A stretch of DNA of 64,000 nt from Paracoccaceae bacterium (GCA_016936395.1 JAFGXY010000047.1:1-64000), one strand, 5' to 3'; shown: positions 54,134-64,000, counted from the first letter of the stretch. Translations and numbers: made by a program. Notes: generated by a model not told the origin, from the letters alone.

Positions 54134-54412
54134 TCAGAGCGGGCGCACCAGAACCTGCGCTTCGGCCAGCAGCGCAATCAGCACGTCGATGTGACGGGCA
54201 ATCGAATAGCGGGCGTCGCCGGTCTTGCGGTCGGCCTCCATCCGCCCCTCTTCGGTCAGCAGTCGCGACAGCGCCACCTCGGGCGAGGCCGGCAGGTCGA
54301 TGAGCCGTTTCAGGTCACGGTCCCGGCGGTAGTCGGTCACGCCGAACCGGGCGGCGCGCAACAGCAGACGGGGGCGGCGCAGATCGGCAAGGCGGGTGCG
54401 AAAGTCGGACAT
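54134..54412 (-). CDS. DUF6477-family protein
   Basis: A 92-residue protein, FRTRLADLRRPRLLLRAARFGV then YRRDRDLKRLIDLPASPEVALSRLLTEEGRMEADRK, which I place in the small Rhodobacterales DUF6477 family on recall. It is highly charged and helical and has no known function. It is divergent from the gafA-like gene, with 216 bp between them. Confidence 0.75.
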   Translation of the reverse strand: MSDFRTRLADLRRPRLLLRAARFGVTDYRRDRDLKRLIDLPASPEVALSRLLTEEGRMEADRKTGDARYSIARHIDVLIALLAEAQVLVRPL

Positions 54413-54542
54413 GGGACAGCTCCTGTTGTGTCTGCGTCACCATAAAGCAGCACAACCTGGCGTTGCATTTTTTGGGGATAACCGCGCGGTCCTTTCCAAT
54501 TCGCTTCATATTTTTAGCAAATTATCCACATAGCCGCCGAAA

Positions 54543-54592
54543 TTAACCAAGGCGTAACCTAATCTCCCTCAGGTTGCGTTAACCAAAATTAA
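54543..54592 (+). promoter_or_regulatory. CtrA-like binding boxes upstream of the gafA-like gene
   Basis: TTAA-CCAAGGC-GTAAC at 54543-54558 differs by one base from the CtrA consensus TTAA-N7-TTAAC. TTAACC at 54579 is followed by TTAA at 54589 with a 6-nt gap, a half-site pair. They lie 37-86 bp before the start codon of 54629-55747. Confidence 0.5.
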
Positions 54593-54628
54593 AGGGCAAG
54601 AAACCGCGCGGCGGCCCCGGAAACAAAG

Positions 54629-55747
54629 ATGACATCGAACCTGTCCGCTGACTTCACCTTGCCTGCCTGGTTGCCAGATACCGTTCGGCTTTATCTGGAC
54701 CATACGGGTGTCGGGGTTCCCATCCGCGAACTGGCGCGACGCGAAGGGGCGCATGCCTCGACCGTGATGCGCAAGGTCCGTCGCCTTGAGGCACGGCGCG
54801 AAGACCCGCTTGTGGATGAAGCCCTTGCCCTGTTGGGGGACAGATCGACCGCATCAGCCAAAAAGGATGGTCCCAAGATGACTGTGATGCCCCATGCGCA
54901 ACCCCAAAAACTGGATGACATCACCCTTGCCAGCGAAGGGCGCCGCATCCTGCGCCGCCTGGCCGAGCCGGGGGCCGTGCTGGCAATTGCGCCAGACATG
55001 GAAAAAGCCGTGGTCATCCGCGCCTTTCCCGATGGCAAACAGGCCCGAACCGGGGTGGTGGACCGGGCCGTGGCTCAGGCCTTCGCGCTGAAGGACTGGA
55101 TCGTTTGCGCCAAGCAAGGCCGGGTGTCGCGCTATGAAATCACCTCGGTCGGGCGGGCGGCGCTCAAGCGGTTGATTGACGAGGCGGACCTCGCGCGCCA
55201 TGCGCATCAGGCCGGTCTGGCCGAGGCGGCGATGCCCTTTGCCGACCAGCACCGCACTTGGGACATGCGCAGCATTGCCGAAGGCGGCCAATCCCGCCGC
55301 GTCCGCTATAACCTTGCCGAAAGCCCGATCGCGCTCTTGGGGCGCAGGCGTGACAAGGATGGCCAGCCGTTCCTGGAACCCGACCTGATCCGCGTGGCCG
55401 AACGTCTGCGCGAAGATTTCGAGTTGGCACAGATGGGGCCACGCGTCGCGCAGAACTGGGAACGGTTTCTTACGGCGGGCGACCGTGGCGCGTTTCGCCC
55501 CGATGCCGGCCATGGCGAAGGCCCGTCCCGCGCCCGCGAACGGGTGGCGGCGGCCTTGCGCGATCTTGGCCCCGGTCTGGGTGATGTGGCGCTGCGGGTG
55601 TGCTGCTTTCTGGAAGGCATCGAGACGGCGGAAAAACGCATGGGCTGGGCCGCGCGCTCTGGCAAGGTGGTGCTGCGCATCGCGTTGCAACGGTTGCGGC
55701 GGCACTATGAGGAAACCATGGGCGGGGCGCATCCGCTGATCGGCTAG
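54629..55747 (+). CDS. DUF6456 protein, candidate gene-transfer-agent activator GafA
   Basis: A 372-residue protein with an N-terminal helix-turn-helix ([33 protein letters not shown]) and a C-terminal DUF6456-type domain ([14 protein letters not shown], then [19 protein letters not shown] and [15 protein letters not shown]). GafA of Rhodobacter capsulatus, the direct activator of gene-transfer-agent genes, has this two-part layout and is under CtrA control. Near-consensus CtrA boxes upstream support the match. It sits between DUF6477 and lipA. No gene-transfer-agent structural genes are in the window. The identity rests on recall. Confidence 0.7.
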   Translation: MTSNLSADFTLPAWLPDTVRLYLDHTGVGVPIRELARREGAHASTVMRKVRRLEARREDPLVDEALALLGDRSTASAKKDGPKMTVMPHAQPQKLDDITLASEGRRILRRLAEPGAVLAIAPDMEKAVVIRAFPDGKQARTGVVDRAVAQAFALKDWIVCAKQGRVSRYEITSVGRAALKRLIDEADLARHAHQAGLAEAAMPFADQHRTWDMRSIAEGGQSRRVRYNLAESPIALLGRRRDKDGQPFLEPDLIRVAERLREDFELAQMGPRVAQNWERFLTAGDRGAFRPDAGHGEGPSRARERVAAALRDLGPGLGDVALRVCCFLEGIETAEKRMGWAARSGKVVLRIALQRLRRHYEETMGGAHPLIG

Positions 55748-55835
55748 GGTCGGGTTGCCGCCTTTGCATGCCGCCGTGCCGATGGTGCGGCGGCAGCGTT
55801 GCCTTTGCCCCCGTTCGGGCTTATGTCCTGAGGAC

Positions 55836-56810
55836 ATGACAGAACGGGGGCATCTTACCTTGCGCGACCTAAACATTCCCGATCAACGCCACCCCGAAAA
55901 GGCGCATCGCCCCGACAATGCCCAGCCGAAGAAACCGTCGTGGATCAGGGTCAAGGCCCCCACCTCGGAAGGCTACAAGCAGACCCGCGCCATTCTGAAA
56001 GACAAAAAGCTGGTCACGGTCTGCGAAGAGGCGGGTTGTCCCAACGTAGGCGAATGCTGGAGCGCGGGCCATGCCACCATGATGATCATGGGCGAGATCT
56101 GCACCCGTGGCTGCACCTTTTGCAACGTCGCCACCGGCAAGCCGCAGGCGCTGGATGTGTTCGAGCCGGGGCGCGTGGCACATGCGGTGGCCGAGCTGGG
56201 GTTGAAGCATGTTGTCATCACGAGCGTTGACCGCGATGATCTGGATGATGGCGGGGCCGAGCATTTTGCCCAGACCATCCGCGCCGTGCGCCACCAAAGC
56301 CCGGGCACGACGATTGAAATCCTGACGCCCGATTTCCTGAAATGCGCGCCCTCGGCGCTGGAGCGTGTGGTCGAGGCGCGGCCCGATGTGTTCAACCACA
56401 ACCTTGAAACCGTGCCGGGCCTGTATCTGGAGGTGCGGCCCGGCGCGCGCTATTTCCACAGCCTGCGGCTGTTGCAGCGTGTCAAGGAACTGGACCCCGC
56501 AATGTTCACCAAATCCGGCATCATGCTGGGTCTGGGCGAGGACCGGGCCGGGGTGTTGCAGGTGATGGACGATCTGCGCAGCGCCGATGTCGATTTCCTG
56601 ACCATCGGCCAATATCTGCAACCGACCCCCAAGCACCATGCAGTCGCGCGCTTCGTTCCTCCCGATGAGTTCAAGGCCTTTGAGACCGCTGCCTATGGCA
56701 AGGGGTTCGCGATGGTGTCGGCCACGCCGCTGACCCGGTCTTCCTATCACGCGGGGGAAGATTTCGCCCGCCTGCGCGCGGCGCGGCTGGACAGGCTGGG
56801 CCGCGGCTGA
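55836..56810 (+). CDS. lipA: Lipoyl synthase
   Basis: Radical SAM enzyme inserting two sulphurs into octanoyl groups. The 324-residue protein has both cluster motifs: [12 protein letters not shown] (auxiliary cluster) and [10 protein letters not shown] (SAM cluster), and ends with the RSSYHAG serine that ligates the auxiliary cluster. The ATG at 55836 is used; a TTG at 55860 with a GGGGG-type site would give the shorter N-terminus [13 protein letters not shown] typical of relatives, so the start is uncertain by eight codons. Confidence 0.95.
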   Translation: MTERGHLTLRDLNIPDQRHPEKAHRPDNAQPKKPSWIRVKAPTSEGYKQTRAILKDKKLVTVCEEAGCPNVGECWSAGHATMMIMGEICTRGCTFCNVATGKPQALDVFEPGRVAHAVAELGLKHVVITSVDRDDLDDGGAEHFAQTIRAVRHQSPGTTIEILTPDFLKCAPSALERVVEARPDVFNHNLETVPGLYLEVRPGARYFHSLRLLQRVKELDPAMFTKSGIMLGLGEDRAGVLQVMDDLRSADVDFLTIGQYLQPTPKHHAVARFVPPDEFKAFETAAYGKGFAMVSATPLTRSSYHAGEDFARLRAARLDRLGRG

Positions 56811-56828
56811 GCGGATTGTGCAGGTGAA

Positions 56829-56889
56829 AGAGAGGGGCTCTGCCCCTCGGCTGCGCCTCACCCCGGGGTATTTTGCCAAGAGGAAATTG
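56829..56889 (+). repeat. Dispersed intergenic repeat, full-length copy
   Basis: AGAGGGGCTCTGCCCCTCGG then GCGCCTCACCCCGGGGTA and TTTTGCCAAGAGGAAATT. It matches 29590-29658 along its whole length apart from small indels. The GGGGCTCTGCCCC part can form a hairpin and may help end lipA transcription. Confidence 0.7.
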
Positions 56890-56920
56890 GCGCCGGGGCG
56901 TGTCTTGGCCGCTGACTGTG

Positions 56921-57388
56921 TCAGCGGGTGCGGCCATAGAGCGCTTCGGCCCGACGCTCAAACGCCCGCACCACGCGCTGCATGGCGTCGTTGAACACCA
57001 CGCCGATGATGCCTTGCAAGATGGCATTGCGAAATTCGAAATCGACAAAGAAATCAACCTCGCAGCCGCCGGAAGACCCGTCTGGGGCATCGCGGAACTC
57101 CCATGTCGACTTCATGTATTTGAACGGGCCATCCAGATATTCGGTGTCGATCTTGCGGAGTGCGGGCCAAAGCGTCACGCGACTGCCGAAGCGTTCACGA
57201 AACACCTTGAAGCTGATCACCAGATCGGCTTCCATCACCTCGGACCCGTTGGCCTGAAGGGTGCGCGACCGGATGCGGGCGGCGGAGTTCCACGGTAGGA
57301 ACTGTGGGTAAGACGCCACATCCGACACCAGAGCATACATCTGATCGGCGCTGTAGGGCATGATACGGGTTTCGGTATGGGTCGGCAT
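56921..57388 (-). CDS. COQ10/RatA-type START-domain protein
   Basis: A 155-residue protein of the polyketide cyclase/COQ10/RatA family. In the COQ10 view it helps ubiquinone function; in the RatA view it is a ribosome-association toxin of E. coli. Typical stretches are YSADQMYALVSDVASYPQFLPWNSAARI and FVDFEFRNAILQGIIGVVFNDAMQRVVRAFERRA. In alphaproteobacteria a ubiquinone-related role is more likely. It is divergent from hpt. Confidence 0.88.
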   Translation of the reverse strand: MPTHTETRIMPYSADQMYALVSDVASYPQFLPWNSAARIRSRTLQANGSEVMEADLVISFKVFRERFGSRVTLWPALRKIDTEYLDGPFKYMKSTWEFRDAPDGSSGGCEVDFFVDFEFRNAILQGIIGVVFNDAMQRVVRAFERRAEALYGRTR

Positions 57389-57452
57389 GCGCAGTTTCCG
57401 TGACGTGATCTTTGCAATTGATTAGAAAGCCCGCAGAAATCAAGAGGACTGC

Positions 57453-58001
57453 ATGACCGAGCGACCATATGTCATCGACCAGATGATCAGCGCCAAAGCC
57501 ATCGCGGCAAGGGTCGAGGCACTGGCGCGCGAGATCACCTGCCATTTTGCCGACAGTGACAAGCTGGTGGTGGTGGGGCTTTTGCGCGGATCCTTCGTGT
57601 TCATCGCCGATCTGGTACGCGAGATCCACCTTCCGGTAGAGGTCGATTTCCTGGAGGCCTCGAGCTATGGCGACACCATGCAGTCGTCGCGCGAGGTGCG
57701 TATCCTCAAGGACTTGCGCGGCGAGATTGCCGGGCGCGATGTGCTGGTGGTGGAAGACATCGTCGACACCGGTTTCACCCTGAGCCACGTTCTGCATCTG
57801 CTGCAGGCGCGGGGGCCGAAGCGGTTGAAGGTCTGCGCGCTTTTGGACAAGCCGACGCGGCGCGAAGTGGCGATCAAGGCCGACTGGATCGGGTTCGAGA
57901 TCCCCGACGAATTCGTCGTAGGCTACGGCATCGACTTTGCGCAGCGCAACCGAAACCTGCCCTATATCGGCAAGGTGCGGTTTACGGACGTTGCCGGATG
58001 A
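57453..58001 (+). CDS. hpt: Hypoxanthine phosphoribosyltransferase
   Basis: Salvages hypoxanthine (and possibly guanine) to the nucleotide using PRPP. The 182-residue protein has the PRPP-binding motif [18 protein letters not shown], the [14 protein letters not shown] loop and the purine-binding [26 protein letters not shown]. It overlaps the following small gene by ATGA. Confidence 0.95.
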   Translation: MTERPYVIDQMISAKAIAARVEALAREITCHFADSDKLVVVGLLRGSFVFIADLVREIHLPVEVDFLEASSYGDTMQSSREVRILKDLRGEIAGRDVLVVEDIVDTGFTLSHVLHLLQARGPKRLKVCALLDKPTRREVAIKADWIGFEIPDEFVVGYGIDFAQRNRNLPYIGKVRFTDVAG

Positions 58002-58171
58002 CGCCGATCTGGCTGTTACGCATGGCAAAATGGCTGCGCCATCCGCCGTCGTGGGGGCGGGTCAAGCTGGTGGTGGGCGTGGTTCTGGCCTGTCTGGTGC
58101 TGTTCGGGATCGAGGTCTTCTTTGGCTGGCCCGAGGCCTTGACGGTGGAAAGACTGCGCCCGCGGCCCTGA
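57998..58171 (+). CDS. Small membrane protein after hpt
   Basis: A 57-residue protein starting in the hpt stop (ATGA): [18 protein letters not shown], then one membrane helix ([21 protein letters not shown]) and a basic end (VERLRPRP). It is too short for many gene finders but the coupling and composition support it. Function unknown. Confidence 0.7.
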   Translation: MTPIWLLRMAKWLRHPPSWGRVKLVVGVVLACLVLFGIEVFFGWPEALTVERLRPRP

Positions 58172-58260
58172 GCGGTCACGAAAAGGGTAACTGACCTTTG
58201 GGGACAGTTGCGCTATCCTGACGTAGATAAGCGGGTTTTCCGCTTCGGAGGGGAGGGCTC

Positions 58261-59151
58261 ATGTCTCGCTTGCCGCTGTTTGTGCTGGCCGCCGCCCTGA
58301 TCGGCGGGGCGATCTTCTGGCGGGTCACGATGCCAGAGACGTTGCCTGCCGAGCATTTCGCCGGGGTGACCGGCGATGCCGCGCGCGGCGAAGCCATCTT
58401 TACCGCCACTGGCTGTGCGTCTTGCCACATGGCGCCGGGGGCCAAGGGTGAGGCGCAACGGGTGCTGGCTGGTGGGCAACGGTTTGCATCGGACTTCGGC
58501 ACCTTTGTGGCTCCCAACATCAGCCCCGATCCGACCCATGGCATTGGCGGCTGGTCTTTGATGGATCTGGCCAATGCGATGCAGCGCGGCGTGACGCCGG
58601 ATGGCCAGCACCTGTATCCGGCCTTGCCCTATTGGTCTTATGCCCGGATGCAGCCGCAGGATGTGGCCGATCTTTACGCCTATATCCAGACCCTGCCGCC
58701 CAGTGACGTGGCAAGCCTGCCGCATGATCTGGGCTTTCCGTTCAACATCCGCCGCGTGGTGGGCGGGTGGAAAGTCCTGAACCGGGACCGCGATTTTGTG
58801 GTGCAGGGAGATTTGACCGCAGCCGAGGCGCGCGGCCGCTATATCGCCGAGGCGATGGCGCATTGTGGAGAGTGCCACACGCCGCGCAACAGCCTTGGCG
58901 GGCTGGACACCTCGCGCTGGCTGGCGGGGGCGCCCAACCCGTCGGGGCAGGGCGACATTCCCAACATCACCCCGGCCAAGCTGACCTGGAGCGAGGCCGA
59001 GATCGTGGAATACCTGACCTCGGGCTTCACGCCAGACTATGACTCGGTCGGCGGGCATATGGTGCATGTGGTGGAAAACATGGCCAAACTGGCTGACAGT
59101 GACCGGGCGGCGGTGGCAGCCTATCTGAAACGCGTGGCGCGTGCCGAGTAG
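58261..59151 (+). CDS. Diheme c-type cytochrome
   Basis: A 296-residue periplasmic electron carrier with an N-terminal anchor (LPLFVLAAALIGGAIFW). Two CXXCH haem sites are CASCH near residue 54 and CGECH near residue 204. Distal Met candidates are NMAKL and MQRGV. The domain pair and spacing recall the cytochrome c subunits of membrane dehydrogenases (gluconate/alcohol type), but no dehydrogenase genes are beside it. GGAGGGGAGG upstream sets the ATG. Confidence 0.9.
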   Translation: MSRLPLFVLAAALIGGAIFWRVTMPETLPAEHFAGVTGDAARGEAIFTATGCASCHMAPGAKGEAQRVLAGGQRFASDFGTFVAPNISPDPTHGIGGWSLMDLANAMQRGVTPDGQHLYPALPYWSYARMQPQDVADLYAYIQTLPPSDVASLPHDLGFPFNIRRVVGGWKVLNRDRDFVVQGDLTAAEARGRYIAEAMAHCGECHTPRNSLGGLDTSRWLAGAPNPSGQGDIPNITPAKLTWSEAEIVEYLTSGFTPDYDSVGGHMVHVVENMAKLADSDRAAVAAYLKRVARAE

Positions 59152-59171
59152 CGCTGACGGCTGCCTGCCGG

Positions 59172-59639
59172 TCAGCCCCGCAACGCCCCGGCCAACAGGG
59201 TCAGCGCGTGAGTCACGCTGGCGGCGCGCACATTGGCGCGACCGATGGCCCCGAACTCGACAGTTTCCACACGCACCCCTTGCGATGACGCGATGCCAAA
59301 GCACACCCGGCCTTCGGGCTTGAACTCTGACCCGCCCGGCCCGGCGATGCCGGTCACCGCCACGGCCACCGTGGCCTCGGACCGCTGCAAGGCGCCTTGC
59401 GCCATTTCCGCAGCGACCTCTTCGCTGACGGCGCCAAGGCGGTCCAGCGTCAGCGGCGACACCCCCAGCATCGCCACCTTGGCGGCGTTGGAATAGGTGA
59501 TGAAGCCCCTGTCATAGACGGCGGAGGAGCCCGCAACATCGGTCAGCGCCGCACCGATCATGCCGCCGGTGCAGCTTTCGGCGGTGGCAATTTTCGCCCC
59601 TTGGGCGCGGGCAAGCGCAAGCACCTGATCGGCGGTCAT
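59172..59639 (-). CDS. pncC: CinA-family nicotinamide-nucleotide amidohydrolase
   Basis: A 155-residue CinA C-terminal domain protein that deamidates nicotinamide mononucleotide. Typical motifs are [22 protein letters not shown] with the catalytic Ser, [13 protein letters not shown] and [12 protein letters not shown]. It overlaps the pgpA stop by ATGA and is the last of the ispDF-pgpA-pncC operon. Confidence 0.92.
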   Translation of the reverse strand: MTADQVLALARAQGAKIATAESCTGGMIGAALTDVAGSSAVYDRGFITYSNAAKVAMLGVSPLTLDRLGAVSEEVAAEMAQGALQRSEATVAVAVTGIAGPGGSEFKPEGRVCFGIASSQGVRVETVEFGAIGRANVRAASVTHALTLLAGALRG

Positions 59640-60133
59640 CGCATCAACACTCCATGTGCCACCCCGGCGGCAATGATCGTGGCCACCCCGGCAAACAGCC
59701 CGGCCCAAACGTCATCCAGCATCACGCCCCGGGCATCGCCGCGCCGGTCGGCACGACCGATGATCCAGGGTTTCCAGATATCGAACAGCCGGAAGAATAG
59801 GAATGCCGCCACCCAGCCAGGATAGGCGGCCATCCACCAGTCGTCCATCCCGCGCGACCAGAAGGCAGCGGCGGGGAACAGCAGCGCCAGCCATTGGCCC
59901 GCGACCTCGTCGATCACGATCTCGGACGGGTCTTCGCCGGGGCGGTCGCGCAGCGCCTGATCGCAGGCCCAAAAGCCAAGTGCCGTCACGGCGACAGTGG
60001 CCAGCACCAGAACGGGAAAGCCCAGCAGGTGATCAATCGCCAAACCAAGCGCAAGTGCCACCGCCGAGCCCCAGGTGCCCGGCGCCGGGCGCAAGAGGCC
60101 CACATAGCCAAAGGTGGTGATCGCACGGATCAT
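59636..60133 (-). CDS. pgpA: Phosphatidylglycerophosphatase A
   Basis: Removes phosphate from phosphatidylglycerophosphate to make phosphatidylglycerol. The 165-residue membrane protein shows [29 protein letters not shown] with the metal-binding acidic residues, [11 protein letters not shown] and MLDDVWAGL, with about four helices. It overlaps ispDF at its start and pncC at its end. Confidence 0.93.
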   Translation of the reverse strand: MIRAITTFGYVGLLRPAPGTWGSAVALALGLAIDHLLGFPVLVLATVAVTALGFWACDQALRDRPGEDPSEIVIDEVAGQWLALLFPAAAFWSRGMDDWWMAAYPGWVAAFLFFRLFDIWKPWIIGRADRRGDARGVMLDDVWAGLFAGVATIIAAGVAHGVLMR

Positions 60134-61251
60134 GCCCGCACCAGCGCGCAGGTGGCAAGGGCAGCGATGCCCTCTTCGCGCCCGGTAAAGCCCAGCCGTT
60201 CCGAGGTGGTGGCCTTGACGCTGATCCGGCTGGCGTCGACCCCCATGATCCCGGCCAAGGCCGCGCGCATCGCCGCCTGATGCGGGCCGACCTTGGGCCG
60301 TTCGCAGATCAGCGTCACGTCGCAATTGGCAAGCCTGTAGCCCCGCGCCGCCACCCGGTCCATCGCGTGGCGCAGGAAGATGTGGCTGGCCGCCCCTTTC
60401 CATTGCGGGTCGCTGGGCGGGAAATGCACGCCGATATCGCCTTCGGCCAGCGCGCCATAGATCGCATCGGTCAGCGCATGCATGCCGACATCGGCGTCGG
60501 AATGGCCCAAGAGCGCCCGGCCATGTGGCACTTTCACCCCGCACAGCCAGCAGCCATCGCCTTCGGTAAAGGCGTGCACGTCAAAGCCGTTGCCCAGCCG
60601 GATATCCATACCGCGTCCTTTCAAGATCGCCTCGGCGCGGGCGAAATCCGCCGCAAAGGTCAGTTTGAGATTGTCCTCGTCGCCCGGCACGATGGCAACA
60701 CTGTGCCCGGCCCAGCGGGCGACCTCGACATCATCGGCGGCATGGCCCGGATGGGCGCGGTGCGCGGCAAGGATGGCGTCGAAGCGAAAGCCCTGCGGGG
60801 TTTGCGCGCGCCACAGCCCGTCGCGATTGGCGGTGCCTTCGACCTGCGCACCGCCGCGCCACAAGGCATCGGTCACCGGCAGGGCAGGGGCGGCGCCAAC
60901 TGATTGGTCAAGCGCTTTCAGAACCTCGGCAATCACCGGCACCGGCACCAAGGGACGCGCGCCGTCATGGATCAGAACACGGGTCACGCCCGTGCCTTCC
61001 AGCGCGGTCAGGGCGTTGCGCACCGATTCGGCCCGTGTCGCACCGCCCGATACCATGTGCAGGTCAAAGCCTGCCGCGCGGGGGCGGTCATCGGGGTGGA
61101 TCACCAGCACAATGCGGTCAACATGGCCGCGAAAGGCGTCAATGGTATGGGCCAGAACCGGGCGTCCGGCCAGCAATTGCCATTGCTTTGGCACATCCCC
61201 CCCGGCGCGGGTGCCCCGGCCTGCGGCAACGATGATGGCGGCTGTTGTCAT
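60130..61251 (-). CDS. ispDF: Bifunctional IspD/IspF isoprenoid enzyme
   Basis: A 373-residue fusion of the MEP-pathway cytidylyltransferase IspD (about 1-215; [28 protein letters not shown]-like [11 protein letters not shown]) and IspF (about 217-373; [39 protein letters not shown]). Fusion of these two steps is typical of many alphaproteobacteria. The ATG at 61251 has GAGGTGAAC upstream. Confidence 0.96.
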   Translation of the reverse strand: MTTAAIIVAAGRGTRAGGDVPKQWQLLAGRPVLAHTIDAFRGHVDRIVLVIHPDDRPRAAGFDLHMVSGGATRAESVRNALTALEGTGVTRVLIHDGARPLVPVPVIAEVLKALDQSVGAAPALPVTDALWRGGAQVEGTANRDGLWRAQTPQGFRFDAILAAHRAHPGHAADDVEVARWAGHSVAIVPGDEDNLKLTFAADFARAEAILKGRGMDIRLGNGFDVHAFTEGDGCWLCGVKVPHGRALLGHSDADVGMHALTDAIYGALAEGDIGVHFPPSDPQWKGAASHIFLRHAMDRVAARGYRLANCDVTLICERPKVGPHQAAMRAALAGIMGVDASRISVKATTSERLGFTGREEGIAALATCALVRA

Positions 61252-61408
61252 GTTCACCTCATGCTGCGTGGTTAAATCACCGCAGTGGCTTGCGCAACCT
61301 GTGCAGAAATCGCACATGAGTGATTAAAAATTATGCAATGCATGTTTTTACGTCATTTCTTATTGGCCCGGATTTGTTATCCCTCTGACTCGGGCTTACC
61401 TGTTAGCT

Positions 61409-62422
61409 GTGCGCACAAGGATTGGGCAATTGGCCATTTCGCTCGACTCGGTTGTGATTGATCCTCCGGTGCTGCTGGCACCGCTGGCCGGAATTACCGA
61501 TCTGCCATTTCGTCAGATTGTGGCCCGGTTTGGCGCGGGACTGGTTGTGTCGGAAATGGTGGCCAGCGAAGACATGGTGCGGGCGCAACCGCTGGCCCGG
61601 GCGCGGGCCGAGCTTGGCTTTGCCGAGGCGGCCACGTCCGTGCAACTGGCGGGCCGCGATCCCTATTGGATGGCCGAGGCCGCCCGCTATGCCGAAGGCC
61701 AGGGCGCGCGGGTGATTGACATCAACATGGGCTGTCCGGCCAAGCGGGTTACGGCGGCGGGCGGCAATGGCGCCTGCGGGTCGGCGTTGATGCGCGAGCC
61801 TGATCTGGCGGTGCGGCTGATCGCGGCGGTGGTGGGTGCGGTCAAGGTGCCGGTCACGCTGAAGACCCGGCTGGGCTGGGACCATGATTGCCTGAACGCG
61901 GCCGAGCTTGCGCGGCGCGCCGAGGCGGCAGGGGTGCGGATGATCACCATCCACGGCCGCACCCGCAACCAGTTCTACAAGGGACGCGCCGACTGGGTGG
62001 CCATCCGCGCGGTCAAGCAGGCGGTCAGCATTCCGGTGATTGCCAATGGCGATATCACCTGCGCCCAGACCGCTGCGCAGGCCCTGCGCCAGTCGGGTGC
62101 AGACGGGGTGATGGTGGGGCGCGGTGCTCAGGGCGCGCCGTGGCGGCTGGCCCAGATTGCCCATGTGCTTTATGGCACGCCCGCGCCCGTGGTGCCCACC
62201 GGCCCGGCGCTGGCCGATCTGATCATCGACCATTATCAGGCGCAGCTTGCGTTCTATGGGCGCAAGCTGGGGGTCCGAACCGCCCGCAAGCATCTGTCGT
62301 GGTATCTGGAGGAAGCGGGCATCCTGCATCACCGCGCCGCGATCGTGACGGCCGATGATCCAGCGCAGGTGGTGGCACTTTTGCGCGCCAGCTTTGCCCA
62401 ACCCGGAAAGGCCGCCGCATGA
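61409..62422 (+). CDS. dusB: tRNA-dihydrouridine synthase (NifR3/DusB)
   Basis: Reduces uridine to dihydrouridine in tRNA with FMN. The 337-residue protein has LLAPLAGITDLPFRQ, INMGCPAKRV, the catalytic Cys in NGACGSALM, IHGRTRNQFYKG and GVMVGRGAQGAPW. The start is GTG 61409 or TTG 61430 (AAGG nine bases upstream), with TTG giving a slightly shorter N-terminus. Position before ntrB is the classical nifR3-ntrB-ntrC order of Rhodobacter. Confidence 0.93.
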   Translation: MRTRIGQLAISLDSVVIDPPVLLAPLAGITDLPFRQIVARFGAGLVVSEMVASEDMVRAQPLARARAELGFAEAATSVQLAGRDPYWMAEAARYAEGQGARVIDINMGCPAKRVTAAGGNGACGSALMREPDLAVRLIAAVVGAVKVPVTLKTRLGWDHDCLNAAELARRAEAAGVRMITIHGRTRNQFYKGRADWVAIRAVKQAVSIPVIANGDITCAQTAAQALRQSGADGVMVGRGAQGAPWRLAQIAHVLYGTPAPVVPTGPALADLIIDHYQAQLAFYGRKLGVRTARKHLSWYLEEAGILHHRAAIVTADDPAQVVALLRASFAQPGKAAA

Positions 62423-63513
62423 CCGCCTATCGCACGCCCTACCCGGTGCCGGGGGTGATCTGGGCCAGCCTGCCGATCCCGGCGCTGCTGATCGGGCATG
62501 ATGGCCGGATCGTCGAGGTCAATCCGGCTGGCGAGACCTTTCTGAATGCCTCGTCGCGCAGCTTGCTGGGCCAGCCCGCGCTGGACCGCCTGTCGATTGA
62601 CGCGCCGATGGAAGAGGCCTTCCTGCGCGCCCGTGAAAACCAGTCACCGATCTTTCTGAACGATGTCGATGTCACCAATGGCGAACGCGCGCCGGTGCAG
62701 TGCAACATTCAGGTGGCACCGATGCATGACGACGCCAGTTATCTGATGCTGCTGATCCACCCGCGCGACATTGCCGACAGGCTTGGCCGGTCGATGAGCG
62801 TGAAGTCGGCGGCAAAGTCGGCCATCGGCATGGCCGAGATGCTGGCCCATGAGATCAAGAACCCGCTGGCCGGCATCTCGGGGGCGGCGCAACTGATCAG
62901 CATGAACGCCAATGCCGAAGACCGCGAGCTGACCGAGCTGATTGTCGAGGAAACCCGCCGCATCGTGAAGCTGCTGGAACAGGTGGAACAGTTCGGCAAC
63001 CTGCGTGCGCCGGACCGCCGCCCGGTAAACATTCACGATGCACTGGATCGCGCCCGCAAATCGGCGCTGGTGGGCTTTGCGGCCCATATGCAGATCATCG
63101 AGGATTATGACCCCTCGCTGCCCTCTACCTACGCCGACCCCGATCAGTTGATGCAGGTCTTCCTGAACCTGATCAAGAACGCCGCCGAGGCCAGCCGGGG
63201 CCAGCCCGGCACCATCCGCCTGCGCACGTTCTACGACCTGTCGCTGCGGCTGCGGCGCAAGACAGGCACCCCTTCGGTGTTGCCGCTGACGGTTGAAATC
63301 ATCGACGATGGCCCCGGCATCCCGCCGGAAATCGCCACTGATATCTTTGAACCCTTTGTATCGGGCCGCGAAAACGGCACCGGACTTGGCCTTGCCTTGG
63401 TGTCAAAGATGATTTCCGACCACGAGGGCTGGGTGCAGGTCGACACGGTTCCGGGCCGGACCGTGTTTCGCGTATCGCTTGCCGTGGCCCCTAGACAGAT
63501 GGAGAAACGCTGA
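62419..63513 (+). CDS. ntrB: Nitrogen-regulation sensor kinase NtrB
   Basis: Senses nitrogen status through PII and phosphorylates NtrC. The 364-residue kinase has a PAS domain (about 15-120), the H-box with phospho-accepting His in [21 protein letters not shown], the N-box [13 protein letters not shown]1 [12 protein letters not shown] and G2 [12 protein letters not shown]. It overlaps dusB and ntrC by ATGA and TGATG. Confidence 0.95.
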   Translation: MTAYRTPYPVPGVIWASLPIPALLIGHDGRIVEVNPAGETFLNASSRSLLGQPALDRLSIDAPMEEAFLRARENQSPIFLNDVDVTNGERAPVQCNIQVAPMHDDASYLMLLIHPRDIADRLGRSMSVKSAAKSAIGMAEMLAHEIKNPLAGISGAAQLISMNANAEDRELTELIVEETRRIVKLLEQVEQFGNLRAPDRRPVNIHDALDRARKSALVGFAAHMQIIEDYDPSLPSTYADPDQLMQVFLNLIKNAAEASRGQPGTIRLRTFYDLSLRLRRKTGTPSVLPLTVEIIDDGPGIPPEIATDIFEPFVSGRENGTGLGLALVSKMISDHEGWVQVDTVPGRTVFRVSLAVAPRQMEKR

Positions 63514-64000
63514 TGGATGGCACCGTTCTGGTGGCAGATGACGACCGCACGATCCGCACGGTCCTGACGCAGGCGCTGACCCGCGCCGGCTGCAAGGTGC
63601 ATGCGACCAGCAGCCTGATGACCCTGATGCGCTGGGTCGAAGAGGGCAAGGGCGATCTGGTGATCTCGGATGTCATCATGCCCGATGGCAACGGTCTGGA
63701 CGCGCTGCCCCGCATCGGCAAGATGCGCCCCGGCCTGCCGGTGATCGTGATCTCGGCGCAAAACACCATCATGACCGCAATTCAGGCCGCCGAGGCCGAG
63801 GCCTATGATTATCTGCCCAAGCCGTTCGACCTGCCCGATCTGATGAAGCGCTCGGCCCGCGCACTGGAACAAAAACGCCGCGCGCCCAAGGTGCCGGTGC
63901 AGCCGCTGCGCGAGGCGGGCGATGATCTGCCGCTGGTCGGGCGCACCCCGGCGATGCAGGCCCTTTATCGGCTGGTGGCGCGGGTGATGAACACCGACCT
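63513..64000 (+). CDS. ntrC: Nitrogen-regulation response regulator NtrC, 3' end missing
   Basis: The window ends inside this gene. The visible 162 codons contain the receiver domain: acidic pair in [12 protein letters not shown], phospho-acceptor Asp in [13 protein letters not shown], Thr/Ser switch in IVISAQN and Lys in [11 protein letters not shown]. The start of the AAA+ domain follows ([21 protein letters not shown]). It starts in the ntrB stop. NtrC activates nitrogen-assimilation promoters; in Rhodobacter it works without sigma-54 for many genes. Confidence 0.95.
   Translation, partial: MDGTVLVADDDRTIRTVLTQALTRAGCKVHATSSLMTLMRWVEEGKGDLVISDVIMPDGNGLDALPRIGKMRPGLPVIVISAQNTIMTAIQAAEAEAYDYLPKPFDLPDLMKRSARALEQKRRAPKVPVQPLREAGDDLPLVGRTPAMQALYRLVARVMNTD

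Overview
The window looks like a chromosome segment of an alphaproteobacterium of the order Rhodobacterales (Rhodobacter/Gemmobacter/Tabrizicola-like). The evidence is GC-rich coding sequence, the dusB(nifR3)-ntrB-ntrC operon, a bifunctional ispDF gene, an invasion-associated-locus-B protein, DUF6477/DUF6456 neighbours, a lysine-2,3-aminomutase-like gene and a corrinoid-linked one-carbon cluster. No genus is claimed. All calls rest on reading the sequence; nothing was searched.

Region 1 (1-8.1 kb) is the accessory part. It begins inside a Tn7/Tn5053-like transposition operon: the 3' part of a TnsB/TniA-type transposase, a TnsC/TniB-type ATPase and a large TniQ/TnsD-type protein, each overlapping the next by ATGA. 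The 3' end of tniQ runs into short repeats with about 21-22 bp spacing, followed by a candidate right end finishing in ACA at 4320 (TGT read inward). A three-gene HlyD/ABC-2-permease exporter follows. A second, degenerate copy of the same end sequence then lies at about 7.93-8.08 kb, just before core metabolism begins. I read this as two nested or successive insertions of related elements with the exporter trapped between them.

Region 2 (8.2-12.4 kb) holds zwf-pgl-pgi and a RidA-family gene. Region 3 (12.4-19.3 kb, minus strand) holds tRNA-Gly, a fasciclin protein with its ECF sigma/anti-sigma pair, and a corrinoid one-carbon cluster: RACo-like activator, an unusual small ORF, a methyltetrahydrofolate methyltransferase, a MetF-like protein and a virulence-factor-domain protein. 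A striking set of four palindromes lies upstream of the activator gene. Region 4 (19.6-29.5 kb) carries ppx/gppA-rlmE, a Tat-exported DUF882 protein, a YcbB-type L,D-transpeptidase, an lpxD-ACP-ketosynthase group, ialB and a HerA-like ATPase.

Region 5 (29.5-46.9 kb) has intergenic repeats, a CorC/HlyC-type protein, xerD, aroK-aroB, tRNA-Gln, a BaiN-type flavoprotein, a KamA-like radical SAM protein, a lytic transglycosylase, capsule-export genes kpsE/kpsT, an nhaA interrupted by an in-frame amber codon, a TetR regulator, ppk2, a hydrolase, and metA with its ATPase neighbour. Region 6 (47-64 kb) has two FadL-like outer-membrane proteins, an EamA transporter, guaA, an MttB-family methyltransferase, a candidate gene-transfer-agent activator (gafA) with CtrA-like boxes, lipA, a RatA/COQ10-like gene, hpt, a diheme cytochrome c, pncC-pgpA-ispDF, and dusB-ntrB-ntrC, the last cut by the window edge.

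The best leads are the paired transposon ends at 4.2 and 8.0 kb, the four-palindrome array at 16.7 kb, the lpxD-ACP-ketosynthase trio, and the gafA candidate.
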